From positions 1 to 64,000 of the forward strand of contig NZ_QUQV01000006.1 in assembly GCF_003400205.1 (NCBI RefSeq): DNA of 64,000 nucleotides, read 5' to 3'. The notes under the pieces are model-generated. The model did no database searches. It saw only the letters and a program-made list of their open reading frames with translations, and was not told the origin of the DNA. This DNA comes from Bacillus sp. HNG. Lineage in GTDB: Bacteria; Bacillota; Bacilli; Bacillales; Bacillaceae_L. Positions within the stretch are counted from its first letter, which is position 1, and every line of letters begins with the position of its first letter. This document shows positions 52,517-62,403 of this stretch, one piece after another. Position numbers and translations under genes: made by a program.

Positions 52517-53536
52517 ATGTTACAAACAAAAAAACGTTTATTAACTGGAAATAAAGCGCTTTCTGAAGCGATTCGTTTAGAAATGGAAAAAGATCCAGAA
52601 GTTTTTGTTTTGGGAGAAGACGTCGGTAAATATGGCGGGATTTTTGGTTCAACAGAAGGTTTGTATGAGAAATTCGGTTCAGAAAGAATTATGGACACAC
52701 CAATATCTGAAACTGCATTTATCGGAGCAGCTGTAGGAGCAGCATCACAAGGTATGCGTCCAATCGTAGAATTAATGTTTGTTGACTTCTTTGGTGTTTG
52801 TATGGACCAAATTTACAACCAAATGGCAAAAATACCTTACATGTCAGGTGGAAATGTAAAACTTCCAATGGTTCTGATGACAGGTGTTGGCGGTGGCTAT
52901 AATGATGCAGCGCAACACTCTCAAACTCTATATGCAACATTTGCCCACCTACCAGGAATGAAAGTGGTTGCGCCAACCACACCTTATGACTTAAAAGGTA
53001 TGATGATTTCAGCTATTCGTGATGATAATCCAGTTGTTTTCATGTTCCATAAAACACTTCAAGGTTTAGGCTGGATGGATCAAATCGATGCTTCCCTAGG
53101 ACATGTTCCAGAAGAAACATATACAGTTCCACTTGATAAAGCAAACGTTGTACGTGAAGGAACAGATGTAACGATTGTAGGTATTCAAATGACAACTGTC
53201 CAAGCACTTGAAGCCGCGAAAAAATTAGAAGAAGACGGAATTAGTGCAGAAGTCATTGATATTCGCTCCCTTGTTCCACTTGATAAAGAAACCATTTTGA
53301 ACTCGATTAAAAAGACACATCGTTTAATGGTTGTGGATGAGGATTATTTATCATATGGATTAACTGCAGAAATTGCTGCTTTAGCTGCAGAACATGGCTT
53401 ATATGACTTGGATGCACCAGTAAAAAGAATGGCAATCCCGGATGTTCCAATTCCGTACAGTCGTCCATTAGAGCAATATGTATTGCCTAATGCAGAAAAA
53501 ATCTATAAAGCAGCTCGGGAACTAGTCAATGAATAA
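52517..53536 (+). CDS. acoB: Acetoin dehydrogenase E1 beta subunit
   Basis: A 339-aa transketolase-type subunit. Typical blocks are VLGEDVGKYGGIFGSTEGL (~30-50), TPISETAFIGAAVGAA (~62-77) and, later, VIDIRSLVPLDKETI (~235-250). It completes the E1 heterotetramer with AcoA. GAGAGGGTG precedes ATG 52517. It is separated from acoA by a repeat element but has no promoter of its own that I can see, so it should be transcribed from the sigma-54 promoter. Confidence 0.92.
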   Translation: MLQTKKRLLTGNKALSEAIRLEMEKDPEVFVLGEDVGKYGGIFGSTEGLYEKFGSERIMDTPISETAFIGAAVGAASQGMRPIVELMFVDFFGVCMDQIYNQMAKIPYMSGGNVKLPMVLMTGVGGGYNDAAQHSQTLYATFAHLPGMKVVAPTTPYDLKGMMISAIRDDNPVVFMFHKTLQGLGWMDQIDASLGHVPEETYTVPLDKANVVREGTDVTIVGIQMTTVQALEAAKKLEEDGISAEVIDIRSLVPLDKETILNSIKKTHRLMVVDEDYLSYGLTAEIAALAAEHGLYDLDAPVKRMAIPDVPIPYSRPLEQYVLPNAEKIYKAARELVNE

Positions 53537-53562
53537 AAACTGAAGTAAAGGAGGATTACACC

Positions 53563-54939
53563 ATGGCTATCGAAGTAAAACTACCTCGTCAATCTGAAGA
53601 CAATGATGAAAGCTTAATCACCTTCTGGCATGCATCAGAAGGTGACTATATCGAAAAAGGGCAGACATTAGTAGAAGTTCAAACAGCCAAAGCTGTATCT
53701 GAAATAGAAGCACCTGAATCTAGTTATATTAAGGAAATTAAAAAACAAAGAGGAGATACAGTTAAAGTGGATGAAGTCCTCGTTGTCCTTGATACAAATT
53801 CCTCGGGTGAATCTGATGCAGAATTAGAAACAGCTACAACTGTCGAAGTAGTGGAGAACTCTCAAGAAGTTGAGACAGTGGTTGAAGTCAGAGCAACACC
53901 AAGAGTGAAACGACTTGCGAAACAACTTGGTGTGGACTGGCAAAAGGTCACACCAACAAGCCCAGCCGGAAAACTTAGTTTAGATGATATTCGGGAAGCG
54001 GCGGAGGCATTGAATCAACCAGTTGCAGAAGAAACGATTGAGAAAGTGGTTAGCCAACCTACTGAAAAAGTGGAAAAGAAAGTTCGAACAGTTATTGCAG
54101 CACCATCAGTCCGTAAATATGCACGTGAAAACAATATTAATTTAGAAGAAATCGAAGCATTGAGTCCAAATGGAAGAGTTACGAAAATTGATGTGGATCG
54201 GGCACTTCAAGCAAATGTAGAAGTTTCAAAATCTCCATCAACGGTGGATGAAGTTATTCCATTTTCAGGCATTCGCAAAGTCATCGCGAATGCAATGGTC
54301 CATTCTAAAACAACGATTCCACATGTTACACATTTTGACGAGGCAGAGGTCTCTCGTTTAGTAGATCATCGACAAAAGACGAAAGCGTATTTCAGTGAGG
54401 AAGACGTTAAACTCACTTATCTTGCTTACATCGTAAAAGCCTTAACAAAAGTTCTTAAAAAATATCCAATGTTAAATGCTTCATTAGATGATCAAAATGA
54501 TAAAATTATTCTTCATAAACAATATAATATGGGAATTGCGGTTGATACAGAACGTGGCTTAGTGGTTCCAGTTATTAAAAACGCTGATCAAAAATCACTT
54601 TTTGATATTGCCAAAGAGATTCAAGAACTTTCCAAGAAGGCGAGGGAAGGTTCGATTAAAGCAGATGAAATGTCTGGCGGTACTTGCACCATTTCAAATA
54701 TCGGCTCTGAAAGAGGAGCTTGGTTTACTCCTATTATTAATGCACCACAATCCTGTATTCTAGGATTTGGTCGTATTGAGAAAAAAGTCGTTGTCATCGA
54801 TGATGCAATTGAAATTAGACCAGTTATGGCTTTATCCTTAAGCTATGATCACCGCTTAATTGATGGAGCTACCGCACAGAAGGCTGTAAATGAATTTAAA
54901 AAATTGGTTCACGAACCTGATTTGTTATTAGCATATTAA
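53563..54939 (+). CDS. acoC: Acetoin dehydrogenase E2, dihydrolipoyl acetyltransferase
   Basis: A 458-aa protein. A lipoyl domain (1-78; the lipoylated Lys is in VQTAKAVSEIEAP near residue 43) is followed by two peripheral subunit-binding domains (ATPRVKRLAKQLGVDW ~109-145 and APSVRKYARENNINLEEI ~183-220). The acetyltransferase domain (~230-458) has the catalytic SLSYDHRLIDGA (~425). It moves the acetyl group to CoA. Two binding domains in one E2 are uncommon. AAAGGAGGATT precedes the ATG. No E3 gene follows, only a terminator. Confidence 0.92.
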   Translation: MAIEVKLPRQSEDNDESLITFWHASEGDYIEKGQTLVEVQTAKAVSEIEAPESSYIKEIKKQRGDTVKVDEVLVVLDTNSSGESDAELETATTVEVVENSQEVETVVEVRATPRVKRLAKQLGVDWQKVTPTSPAGKLSLDDIREAAEALNQPVAEETIEKVVSQPTEKVEKKVRTVIAAPSVRKYARENNINLEEIEALSPNGRVTKIDVDRALQANVEVSKSPSTVDEVIPFSGIRKVIANAMVHSKTTIPHVTHFDEAEVSRLVDHRQKTKAYFSEEDVKLTYLAYIVKALTKVLKKYPMLNASLDDQNDKIILHKQYNMGIAVDTERGLVVPVIKNADQKSLFDIAKEIQELSKKAREGSIKADEMSGGTCTISNIGSERGAWFTPIINAPQSCILGFGRIEKKVVVIDDAIEIRPVMALSLSYDHRLIDGATAQKAVNEFKKLVHEPDLLLAY

Positions 54940-54961
54940 TCTAATAGTGTTGCAAAAAGAG

Positions 54962-54995
54962 AACTGTCCTCAAAAAAACGAGGGCAGTTTTTCTT
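54962..54995. terminator. Terminator between converging aco and ger operons
   Basis: AACTGTCCTC (54962-54971) pairs with GAGGGCAGTT (54980-54989), A-rich upstream and T-rich downstream, so it can work in both directions. Confidence 0.8.
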
Positions 54996-55063
54996 TGAAT
55001 AACGCATCACTTGTTACGATACGCAATTCCGGTTATCTAGAGCATGATTGGTAACCTAAAAAA

Positions 55064-56164
55064 TTACGGTTGGGACGTTTTCGATCTCTTCCGACGTATG
55101 ACTGCAACAGCTAAGAGTAAAATCGGAATGAGTAACTGAACGGTTAAAAAGTAAAATGGCATGGTTGTCCCCATTCCTCGTATCATTTCTTCAAATGAGG
55201 GAATTGACCAGACTGAAAAGATAATAATTAAAAAACCAATTGGTAATATAAACGGTTTATAACTTGGCAGTGTTAACCACTGTGAAGTACCGAGCACGAG
55301 CATATAAAAAAAGGCAGAAAGTTGTACAAATCCGCCAAGAGCCCAAAAGGCGATGACGATTGACTCAATATGTTCAAAAAAAGAACCAATACTTATATAT
55401 CTTGCAGCCTCAAACACAGGGAAATGTAGGTTAGAAAGAATTCCTCCAAATAATAAAAGATTCCCAAGATTAATAAATACCATGGTTAAGACGCAGGCAA
55501 TGACAGAAAACATTCCCCATTTCAAAACCTTTTGTTGATTCGTTAAAAACGGAATCAGGAATGACATCAATGAAAATTGACTTAACCAGGCATGTGGTGC
55601 AATGGAACCTTTAATGGAGGGCATGACCCCATCTTGCATAATTGGAAACATATTTTTTACATTCAAATCAGGAATTAATAAGATATAAATCAGGATATAA
55701 AGAGCTAATACAATCGGCATAAAGATAGTGGCACATCTTCCAATCGTTTCAATGCCCCCGTGGACCGCAATCGCGCAAGAAAGGGCAATACTGCCAGTTA
55801 CAAAAATGATTGGCGTTTTATGCAAAAAAGCACTCTCTATGAACTCACCATATTCCCTAAAAGCGATAGCGGTATCGTGTAATAAAAAAAACAAGTAAAT
55901 GACCGCGATGATTTTGCCTAAAGTCCGACCAAGAATAAGTTCACAATATTCGATTAGTGTTTTCCCTGGATATAGCTTAGAAAGCTTTACAATAATGATG
56001 ACGATGAGAAAGCCGGTCAAAGAACCCCATATGGGAGATAACCACAAATCACGCTTTGCATGTTGTGCTGTGATATATGGAATGTAAAGTATGGACGTAG
56101 CTACAATTGTTGCATACATAATGAGAGATAACTCTAAGTAGGCAATTCTACCTTTTTCAATCAT
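55064..56164 (-). CDS. Spore germination receptor subunit B (GerAB/GerKB type)
   Basis: A 366-aa permease-like protein of the APC superfamily with about ten membrane helices. The start MIEKGRIAYLELSLIMYATI and LWLSPIWGSLTGFLI are typical of the endospore germination permeases. This subunit carries the germinant-binding site in known receptors. AAAGGATTGAACAAAC precedes the ATG. It is the last gene of the operon, 32 bp after the small D gene; the usual order has B before C. Confidence 0.92.
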   Translation of the reverse strand: MIEKGRIAYLELSLIMYATIVATSILYIPYITAQHAKRDLWLSPIWGSLTGFLIVIIIVKLSKLYPGKTLIEYCELILGRTLGKIIAVIYLFFLLHDTAIAFREYGEFIESAFLHKTPIIFVTGSIALSCAIAVHGGIETIGRCATIFMPIVLALYILIYILLIPDLNVKNMFPIMQDGVMPSIKGSIAPHAWLSQFSLMSFLIPFLTNQQKVLKWGMFSVIACVLTMVFINLGNLLLFGGILSNLHFPVFEAARYISIGSFFEHIESIVIAFWALGGFVQLSAFFYMLVLGTSQWLTLPSYKPFILPIGFLIIIFSVWSIPSFEEMIRGMGTTMPFYFLTVQLLIPILLLAVAVIRRKRSKTSQP

Positions 56165-56196
56165 GTTTGTTCAATCCTTTTCTAAAAGGAGTCTAT

Positions 56197-56418
56197 TTAC
56201 CAAAAGGGTTCAAATGGCTTAAAGATGAAATCAATTAATTGCCCAGGTCCTGGCATTTCTGGAAAGATCACAAGCAAAACTGCAAGAACCCAGTTAAGCA
56301 GCATCAACGAAAAAAAGACCATTCTTACTTTTCTTCCACTTTTCTTCAACTGGGGCCATTGGTAAAAGAAAATAAACACCAATATAACTGTTACGCCTAC
56401 TATCCCTCCAATCCTCAA
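56197..56418 (-). CDS. Small two-helix protein of the ger operon (GerD-subunit-like)
   Basis: A 73-aa protein with two membrane helices (GIVGVTVILVFIFFYQW and VFFSLMLLNWVLAVLLVIF) joined by a short basic loop. Small 'D' subunits of this size occur in some gerA-type operons (for example gerUD, gerKD) and modulate receptor behaviour. Its start overlaps the end of gerAC by 4 bp, which argues for a real, translationally coupled gene. Its family was assigned from context rather than from sequence motifs. Confidence 0.8.
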   Translation of the reverse strand: MRIGGIVGVTVILVFIFFYQWPQLKKSGRKVRMVFFSLMLLNWVLAVLLVIFPEMPGPGQLIDFIFKPFEPFW

Positions 56419-57614
56419 TGTTCAACACCCCTTTGACCTTGTCCAGTTGCCAAACCGGTTCTTTCGATCTTTACCTTGGTTTCAAAAGAAACGGCCACTT
56501 CCGGAAATATTTCATTCCATTCGTCTTTCTTTTGCTTCCATATTTGTGGATATTTTCTCTGGAATTCATCCGCAAAACCGAAAATATCAGCATTTAATTT
56601 TTTATGAACTTCCGAGAAAGCTAAGCGTTCTCTTTGTTCAATCTCATCTCTAACCTTTTGCTCAGCTTTTTTTATGACCTTGGGATTGAATAAGTTTACT
56701 TTTGTCGTATTTTGGATAACCTCAAGATCTACGTTTGTATTAATGTGCATACTCCATTTTCCATCTTTTATGGAGGGGGTCAATTCAGTATGGCTCCTCA
56801 ATAAATGTAAGGAGATGTGACCATCTTCGTCATCAAAAGCAATCGTAATTACACCTGATTTAATCTCATTTCTAGGCCAAAGAATCCCCCTTGTTACCTT
56901 GTCATCTAATCTTCCTACCATTTTTCCTTCCTTAAAAATGGCTACTCCATTAATGATGGGGATTTCTTTTTTCTTTGAATCCATTAGTGATGGTGGAAGT
57001 TCTTCGACCCAAGGAAGTACGGCTGGAGCTGATTCACCTGATAGCATCTGCGATAAATCCTTTACTGTTACTTCCACACCTATATGTGTTTTGACGATTT
57101 TACGTAGTTGTTTTGCTGCGTCTCTTTCCAATTCAGGTATGGCCCCTAAGACAGTCTTTGCCCTTCCTTTTGAAACAAAAACATCAGCGCGTATGCGAGG
57201 TTCCGAGTGTCGCAACCAAAAATCAATTTCATCACTTATCCCTGCCTTTGCTAATTTTTCACCAATAATGAGCACCTCATTTTGGCCCCAAAAAACCTTC
57301 CTTGTCAGTTCTTCCTGGAGTCGCGCCATCGCGTCAGCAATGGTTTCTCCTTCAGCTGACCTAACAAATGACTGATTACTGCTGGAACCGCTGGACATCC
57401 CGGATTGTTGTCCGCCTTGTGATCCTTGAGGGATATAAATTTGGGCGGATAATTCAATATTGTTTTTTTCGCCCTTATCTATACCTGCTGCCAAAATGAG
57501 AGCTAAATCATTTACCTCAGTGCGGTCCCAACATCCTGTTAGGAAAATCGAGTTCAAGCAAAGCAGAAGTATTAAAGTTATAGCCTTCTTAATAGGTCTG
57601 ATTATACAACTCAA
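56415..57614 (-). CDS. Spore germination receptor lipoprotein C (GerAC type)
   Basis: A 399-aa lipoprotein. The lipobox is SIFLTGC with the lipidated Cys at ~28, followed by WDRTEVNDLALILAAGIDKG, the GerAC start signature. A Gly/Ser/Gln-rich stretch (~70-85, GSQGGQQSGMSSGSSSNQSF) is an unusual low-complexity insertion. The ATGA overlap with the A gene (57611-57614) shows translational coupling. It sits on the outer face of the spore inner membrane with subunits A and B. Confidence 0.92.
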   Translation of the reverse strand: MSCIIRPIKKAITLILLLCLNSIFLTGCWDRTEVNDLALILAAGIDKGEKNNIELSAQIYIPQGSQGGQQSGMSSGSSSNQSFVRSAEGETIADAMARLQEELTRKVFWGQNEVLIIGEKLAKAGISDEIDFWLRHSEPRIRADVFVSKGRAKTVLGAIPELERDAAKQLRKIVKTHIGVEVTVKDLSQMLSGESAPAVLPWVEELPPSLMDSKKKEIPIINGVAIFKEGKMVGRLDDKVTRGILWPRNEIKSGVITIAFDDEDGHISLHLLRSHTELTPSIKDGKWSMHINTNVDLEVIQNTTKVNLFNPKVIKKAEQKVRDEIEQRERLAFSEVHKKLNADIFGFADEFQRKYPQIWKQKKDEWNEIFPEVAVSFETKVKIERTGLATGQGQRGVEH

Positions 57615-59188
57615 CTTTCGTCGCCACCTTTGCTTGGATCAGGCTTTAGGTTACTGGACTGACGCTCTAGGTGACTTGCATCCTTTGAAAAAAACTCAGG
57701 TCGTGTATCCATGGCCCACCACGGAGCTCGAATTAAAACATCCTTTAAATTTTCAATCTTAAGTGGTGCTATCGAATTGAAATAGGGTACACCAAAGGAC
57801 TTTATGGTACACATATGTGCGACAATTGCGGTAATGCCGAGCATGACACCTAATAAACCGAACATTCCAGATAGAATCATGATGGGAAAGCGCAAGATAC
57901 GAATCGATATACCGGTCGCATATCTTGGCATTAAAAACGATGCGACACCTGTAATGGCAACTACCATGACCATCGGTGATGAAACCAGTCCTGACGCCGT
58001 CGCCGCTTGTCCGATTACCAGGGCTCCGACAATACTAACAGCAGCGCCAACCTGTTTTGGTAATCTTACACCTGCTTCCCTTAGTGCCTCAAAAGTGACT
58101 TCCATGATAAACGCCTCAATCAATGCAGGAAAAGGGATTTGTTCGCGGCTTTGAGCAATGGTTAAAAGCAACGTGGTTGGAAGCATTTCTTGATGAAACG
58201 TTAAGATCGCCACATATGCTGATGGTGCGAGCAACGCAATAAAAAAGAACACATATCGCAGCCAACGGATCAAGGTACTGATATAAAACGGATTATAGTA
58301 ATCTTCCGGTGCCTGCATCAGACTTGCGAACGTACAAGGAGCAATTAGTGTAATAGGGGTGCCGTCTATCAAGATCACAACACGCCCTTCCAAAAGGCAG
58401 GCACCTGCTACATCCGGCCGTTCCGTTGTTAAAACTTGTGGGAAAGGAGAATACGGGTGATCTACAATCATTTCCTCAATATATCCACTTTCTAATATGC
58501 CATCAATCTTAATTCGCTTTAGCCTGCTAGTCACTTCATCAACTAAAGTGCGATCGGCAATTCCTTCAATATAAGCAACGATGACTTGTGTATCTGTGTA
58601 ACGGCCAATACTTATTTGTTTCATTTTTAATAATGGATGGCGAATTTTTCTGCGTAAAAGGGAGGTATTTACTCTTAATGTTTCAATAAACCCTTCTCTT
58701 GGTCCGCGTATGACTGATTCTGCTTCTGGTTCCGTAATACTGCGTTGTTCCCACTTCGGCAGCCCAATGGAAATTCCCTTTGTTTCTTTTTCAATTAAAA
58801 TAATCGAGTTACCCATTGAAATTTGTTTGAAAATATCATTAATCGAGTAAATGTCCTTAAGATCGGAAACCGTTATTTCCTTTTTTGTTTTTTCAAATAT
58901 GGCACCTTGTTCATGGTTTTTCATCTGAATAAGCGGCATAAGCACATGCTGATCGACCTCTTCAGTATTTGAAAGACCATCTATGTAAAGAAGAACCGCA
59001 TTAATGCTGCTGCCGATACTAAATTCACGAAATACCACATCGGAGCAATCTTTATATACTGTTTTTAGGACTTCTATATTTTGCTTTAACTCCGAATGTA
59101 GAGGGATTTCCGGTAAAGTATCTATCGATTCATTCAGTTGTATATTTCGAAAATGGCCCTTCTTTTTCCATAATCCCAACAACTTCAT
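57611..59188 (-). CDS. Spore germination receptor subunit A (GerAA type)
   Basis: A 525-aa protein. The N-terminal ~290 residues are soluble (LLYIDGLSNTEEVDQHVLMP, PREGFIETLRVNTSLLRRKI); about five membrane helices follow (VFFFIALLAPSAYVAIL onward), then a hydrophilic tail. It is the first gene of the A-C-D-B operon. I place the start at 59188 because AAGGAGAACC lies 9 bp before it; the frame is open 14 codons further. Such operons are transcribed in the forespore by sigma-G; I could not see a convincing sigma-G promoter. Confidence 0.92.
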   Translation of the reverse strand: MKLLGLWKKKGHFRNIQLNESIDTLPEIPLHSELKQNIEVLKTVYKDCSDVVFREFSIGSSINAVLLYIDGLSNTEEVDQHVLMPLIQMKNHEQGAIFEKTKKEITVSDLKDIYSINDIFKQISMGNSIILIEKETKGISIGLPKWEQRSITEPEAESVIRGPREGFIETLRVNTSLLRRKIRHPLLKMKQISIGRYTDTQVIVAYIEGIADRTLVDEVTSRLKRIKIDGILESGYIEEMIVDHPYSPFPQVLTTERPDVAGACLLEGRVVILIDGTPITLIAPCTFASLMQAPEDYYNPFYISTLIRWLRYVFFFIALLAPSAYVAILTFHQEMLPTTLLLTIAQSREQIPFPALIEAFIMEVTFEALREAGVRLPKQVGAAVSIVGALVIGQAATASGLVSSPMVMVVAITGVASFLMPRYATGISIRILRFPIMILSGMFGLLGVMLGITAIVAHMCTIKSFGVPYFNSIAPLKIENLKDVLIRAPWWAMDTRPEFFSKDASHLERQSSNLKPDPSKGGDES

Positions 59189-59528
59189 TAATTGGTTCTC
59201 CTTGGCGTGTTTTAAGTGTATTATTTGCACAATCTGTAAAGGTTATGCCGATGTTCCAATTTTTGGATTTGTAGAAACTTGTATCAATTTTTTGTGCATA
59301 TTTCAAAAAAATCCCTCGAAAGGTAGCATACAACTCAAATTGTTTTTCCATGGAACAACCGGTGAAACAAGAATATTCAGGTCATCTCTGTGACATCCAA
59401 AACGTACATTTGATAAAAAGTACCTAAGCATGGTATAAGTGTAAAAGAAGCAAAAAACATTTTTGCTTTTTTAATTTTGGGACAAGAGTTGGAAGAGTAT
59501 CCCATTATGAAAGGATTTGTGTTTGAAC

Positions 59529-60509
59529 ATGACAGATAATTTTTGGCGTGAATTACCACGGCCATTTTTTATACTAGCACCAATGGAAGATGTGACAGAT
59601 GTTGTTTTCCGACATGTTGTGAGTGAAGCAGCAAGACCGGATGTGTTTTTCACAGAGTTTACAAACACGGTGAGTTATTGTCACCCAGAGGGAAACCAAA
59701 GTGTGCGTGGCCGATTGACTTTTACAGAAGATGAACAGCCCATTGTGGCTCATATATGGGGAGATAAGCCCGAATATTTCCGGCAAATGAGTATTGGAAT
59801 GGCGGAACTTGGCTTTCGGGGAATAGATATCAATATGGGCTGCCCTGTACCAAATGTGGCATCGAAAGGGAAGGGAGCGGGTCTGATCCTCCGTTCGGAA
59901 GTTGCAGCAGATTTAATCCAAGCAGCAAAAGCAGGAGGATTACCTGTAAGTGTAAAGACAAGGCTTGGTTACACGGATATAGACGAATGGCGCGACTGGC
60001 TAACACATGTATTGAAACAAGACATTGCGAATCTATCTATTCATTTGAGGACAAGAAAGGAAATGAGTAAAGTAGATGCGCATTGGGAGCTGATTCCGGA
60101 GATTAAGAAGCTTCGTGATCAAGTGGCACCTAATACTCTTTTAACAATCAATGGGGATATTCCTGACCGTCAAAAGGGCCTAGAGCTTGCTAATCAATAT
60201 GGTGTTGATGGGGTTATGATAGGGCGTGGTATTTTTAAAAATCCATTTGCCTTTGAAAAAGAGCCAAGAGAACATAGTAGTCAGGAATTACTCGATCTCT
60301 TAAGATTGCATCTTGACCTCCATGATAAATATTCAAAAATAGAGCCACGTTCATTCAAGCCTCTTCATCGCTTTTTCAAAATCTACGTCAAAGGTTTTCG
60401 AGGGGCAAGTGAATTAAGAGTTCAATTGATGAGCACAGAGTCAACCGATGAGGTTCGTGCATTGCTTGATAACTTTGAATTAGAGACAGTTGATGGGATT
60501 TTAGAATAG
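59529..60509 (+). CDS. tRNA-dihydrouridine synthase
   Basis: A 326-aa flavoenzyme. [14 protein letters not shown] (~14-27) binds [23 protein letters not shown] (~100-120) has the catalytic Cys, and [12 protein letters not shown] (~235) is the second phosphate-binding block. It reduces uridines in the D-loop of tRNA. Its length and [10 protein letters not shown] start resemble the DusC/DusB-like second copies of bacilli. ATG 59529 is listed; TTG 59523 is a good alternative because AAAGGA lies 7 bp before it. It is divergent from the ger operon. Confidence 0.9.
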   Translation: MTDNFWRELPRPFFILAPMEDVTDVVFRHVVSEAARPDVFFTEFTNTVSYCHPEGNQSVRGRLTFTEDEQPIVAHIWGDKPEYFRQMSIGMAELGFRGIDINMGCPVPNVASKGKGAGLILRSEVAADLIQAAKAGGLPVSVKTRLGYTDIDEWRDWLTHVLKQDIANLSIHLRTRKEMSKVDAHWELIPEIKKLRDQVAPNTLLTINGDIPDRQKGLELANQYGVDGVMIGRGIFKNPFAFEKEPREHSSQELLDLLRLHLDLHDKYSKIEPRSFKPLHRFFKIYVKGFRGASELRVQLMSTESTDEVRALLDNFELETVDGILE

Positions 60510-60640
60510 TAGATGTACCTTCAAAAAGTTATCTTTTATAGTAAAGTGATTGGCGGGTGTGAATACGGTATTGAACCGAATTCATTCCCGCCGATTTTTG
60601 TTTGAACCTCACCCTTCTAAAGTTATATTTACTGTTAAGT

Positions 60641-60846
60641 GGTATACCGTTAAAGCCATTTGCGGTATATCATTTATCGTTTACGGTTGTGTGATATACC
60701 GTTAAAGAAGATTGCGGTATACAATTTATCGTTTTACGGTTGAGTGGTATACCGTTAATGCAGATTGCGGTATATCATTTATCGAATTACGGTTGAGTGG
60801 TATACCGTTAAAGCCGTCTGCGGTAATCATTTATCGGATATACCAT
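60641..60846. repeat. 52/53-bp tandem repeat array with palindromic arms
   Basis: GGTATACCGT or GATATACCGT starts units at 60641, 60693, 60746 and 60799 (spacing 52, 53, 53). Each unit holds GGTATACCG and CGGTATAYC as inverted arms about 13 nt apart, then ATTTATCG and TTACGGTTG. The last copy is truncated after CGGTAATC. Flanked by the dus gene and a promoter. Confidence 0.9.
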
Positions 60847-60873
60847 TCTGTTGGACAGACCCTACCTTTTGTA

Positions 60874-60902
60874 TTGCTTATATACCCATGAGGGTATATA
60901 AT
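60874..60902 (+). promoter_or_regulatory. Sigma-A promoter with CsoR/CstR-like operator
   Basis: TTGCTT (60874-60879) and TATAAT (60897-60902) are 17 bp apart. Between and over them lies the palindrome TATACCC-ATGA-GGGTATA (60881-60898), like operators of CsoR-family repressors (copper CsoR or persulfide CstR). It should be repressed until metal or persulfide is sensed. Confidence 0.65.
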
Positions 60903-60965
60903 GTATAAAAAGAAGTACAAAAGAAATTCTTTAATTAAAGTGAATAGATGTAGGGAGGATTTAAC

Positions 60966-61059
60966 ATGTCTGATAAACCGAATCAAAAAAGGGATTGCAC
61001 CACAACCGGTTCCTGAGGAATTAGTCGACCTAACGTATCTGAAGAAGGAAAACCGGTAA
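60966..61059 (+). pseudogene. Frameshifted micro-gene behind the CsoR/CstR-like promoter
   Basis: ATG 60966 with AGGGAGG at ideal distance opens a frame that stops after 16 codons at 61014-61016. If one A of the run at 60985-60990 is removed, the frame continues as GIAPQPVPEELVDLTYLKKE and stops at 61057-61059. The extra A is therefore the likely lesion, or a slippery site. Family not recognised. Confidence 0.4.
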
Positions 61060-61245
61060 GAAAACAGATCCCTATATGACCAGGAACATTGGTCTGGCTC
61101 CTGGGAAGAGCCTTTTACCTTATTTATGTAGTAGTTCGAGAACACACTTGACTTTAGTCATAAGATGAATTGAACCTTTTTTGTTGTCCTAACCGTACAT
61201 ATGTTCTATAATAAGGGTAGCTATTTTCCAAAGGAGGTGTACATT

Positions 61246-62403
61246 TTGAATCGACATAAAGCCTATAAATTTCGCATCTATCCAACGAATGAACAAGCAG
61301 TTTTAATCAATAAAACCATTGGTTGTACTCGTTTCGTGTTTAATCATTTCCTAGGGAAGCAAAAAGAAAAAGATGCTTATTGGTATATAGTTGAACTGAT
61401 GGTTCAAAATGGTCAACTTCCCACTAACAACTGGAAAGGCTCATTTTTTAATAAAAATGAGTCGATTAAAGCCGTCAAAGAATTAAAACAGCATTACTCC
61501 TTCTTAAAAGAAGTGGACAGTATTGCCTTGCAGAAATCCGTTGAAAATCTCAATGATGCTTATACTCGTTATTACAAGAAACAGAATGGCTCACCACGTT
61601 TTAAAAGCAAAAAGAACCCTGTGCAATCCTATACAACAAAATATACGAATGGAAATATTGCGATTGCCGGCAATAAAGTAAAATTGCCAAAATTGGGTTG
61701 GGTTCGTTTTGCCAAATCAAGAGAAGTGGAAGGTAAAATTCTGAATGCAACGATTAGACGCAACACTTTGGACAAATACTTTGTATCCATCGTTGCAGAA
61801 GTAAACATTAAACACCTTCCAAAAACCCAAAAGGAAGTCGGTATTGATCTTGGGTTGAAGGATTTTGCTGTGTTTTCTCATAAAGAAAAAATTGAAAATC
61901 GCCATTTCCTACGGAACATGGAACAAAAATTAATCAAGGAACAACGTACCCTTTCTCGTAGAATAGAGGGTTCTTCGAAGTGGCAACAACAAAAGGTCAA
62001 AGTCGCTCGACTTCATGAAAAAATCTCCAATCGAAGAAAGGATTACTTGCACAATACTTCTACACAATTGGTCAACAACCACGACCTGATTGTTATAGAA
62101 GATTTGCAAGTGGCCAATATGCTAAAAAACCACAAATTAGCCAAAGCCATTAGTGATGTCTCATGGGCTGAATTTCGCACGATGTTGAAATACAAATGCA
62201 ACTGGTATGGGAAGCAACTTGTTGTAGTTCCTAAGAACTTTCCAAGCAGTCAGTTATGCTCTTGCTGTGGCTATCAACATAAAGAAGTGAAAAATCTTCA
62301 AGTACGTCAGTGGGTATGCCCATCTTGTCATGCACAACATGACCGAGACCACAATGCAAGTATCAATCTACTTGCCGAAGGGAAAAGTCTCTTAACAGCA
62401 TAA
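61246..62403 (+). CDS. tnpB: TnpB RNA-guided nuclease
   Basis: A 385-aa TnpB, the ancestor-type relative of Cas12. An N-terminal helix-turn-helix ([20 protein letters not shown]) is followed by the RuvC-like nuclease: [15 protein letters not shown] (Asp, ~residue 195), [13 protein letters not shown] (Glu, ~285) and [12 protein letters not shown] (Asp, ~370). Between the last two lies a zinc ribbon ([14 protein letters not shown] and CPSCHAQH). All catalytic residues are present, so it should cut DNA at sites set by the omega RNA. TTG 61246 follows AAAGGAGGTG. The start upstream at 61201 ignores this site. Confidence 0.92.
   Translation: MNRHKAYKFRIYPTNEQAVLINKTIGCTRFVFNHFLGKQKEKDAYWYIVELMVQNGQLPTNNWKGSFFNKNESIKAVKELKQHYSFLKEVDSIALQKSVENLNDAYTRYYKKQNGSPRFKSKKNPVQSYTTKYTNGNIAIAGNKVKLPKLGWVRFAKSREVEGKILNATIRRNTLDKYFVSIVAEVNIKHLPKTQKEVGIDLGLKDFAVFSHKEKIENRHFLRNMEQKLIKEQRTLSRRIEGSSKWQQQKVKVARLHEKISNRRKDYLHNTSTQLVNNHDLIVIEDLQVANMLKNHKLAKAISDVSWAEFRTMLKYKCNWYGKQLVVVPKNFPSSQLCSCCGYQHKEVKNLQVRQWVCPSCHAQHDRDHNASINLLAEGKSLLTA

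Noticed and set aside
59130-59351. 73-codon minus-strand frame overlapping the 5' end of the gerAA-type gene
   Set aside because: It reads somewhat like a protein (FRGIFLKYAQKIDTSFYKSK), but it has no ribosome binding site and overlaps a well-supported start.
60641-60846. CRISPR array
   Set aside because: The whole 52/53-bp unit repeats; there is no alternation of repeat and unique spacer.
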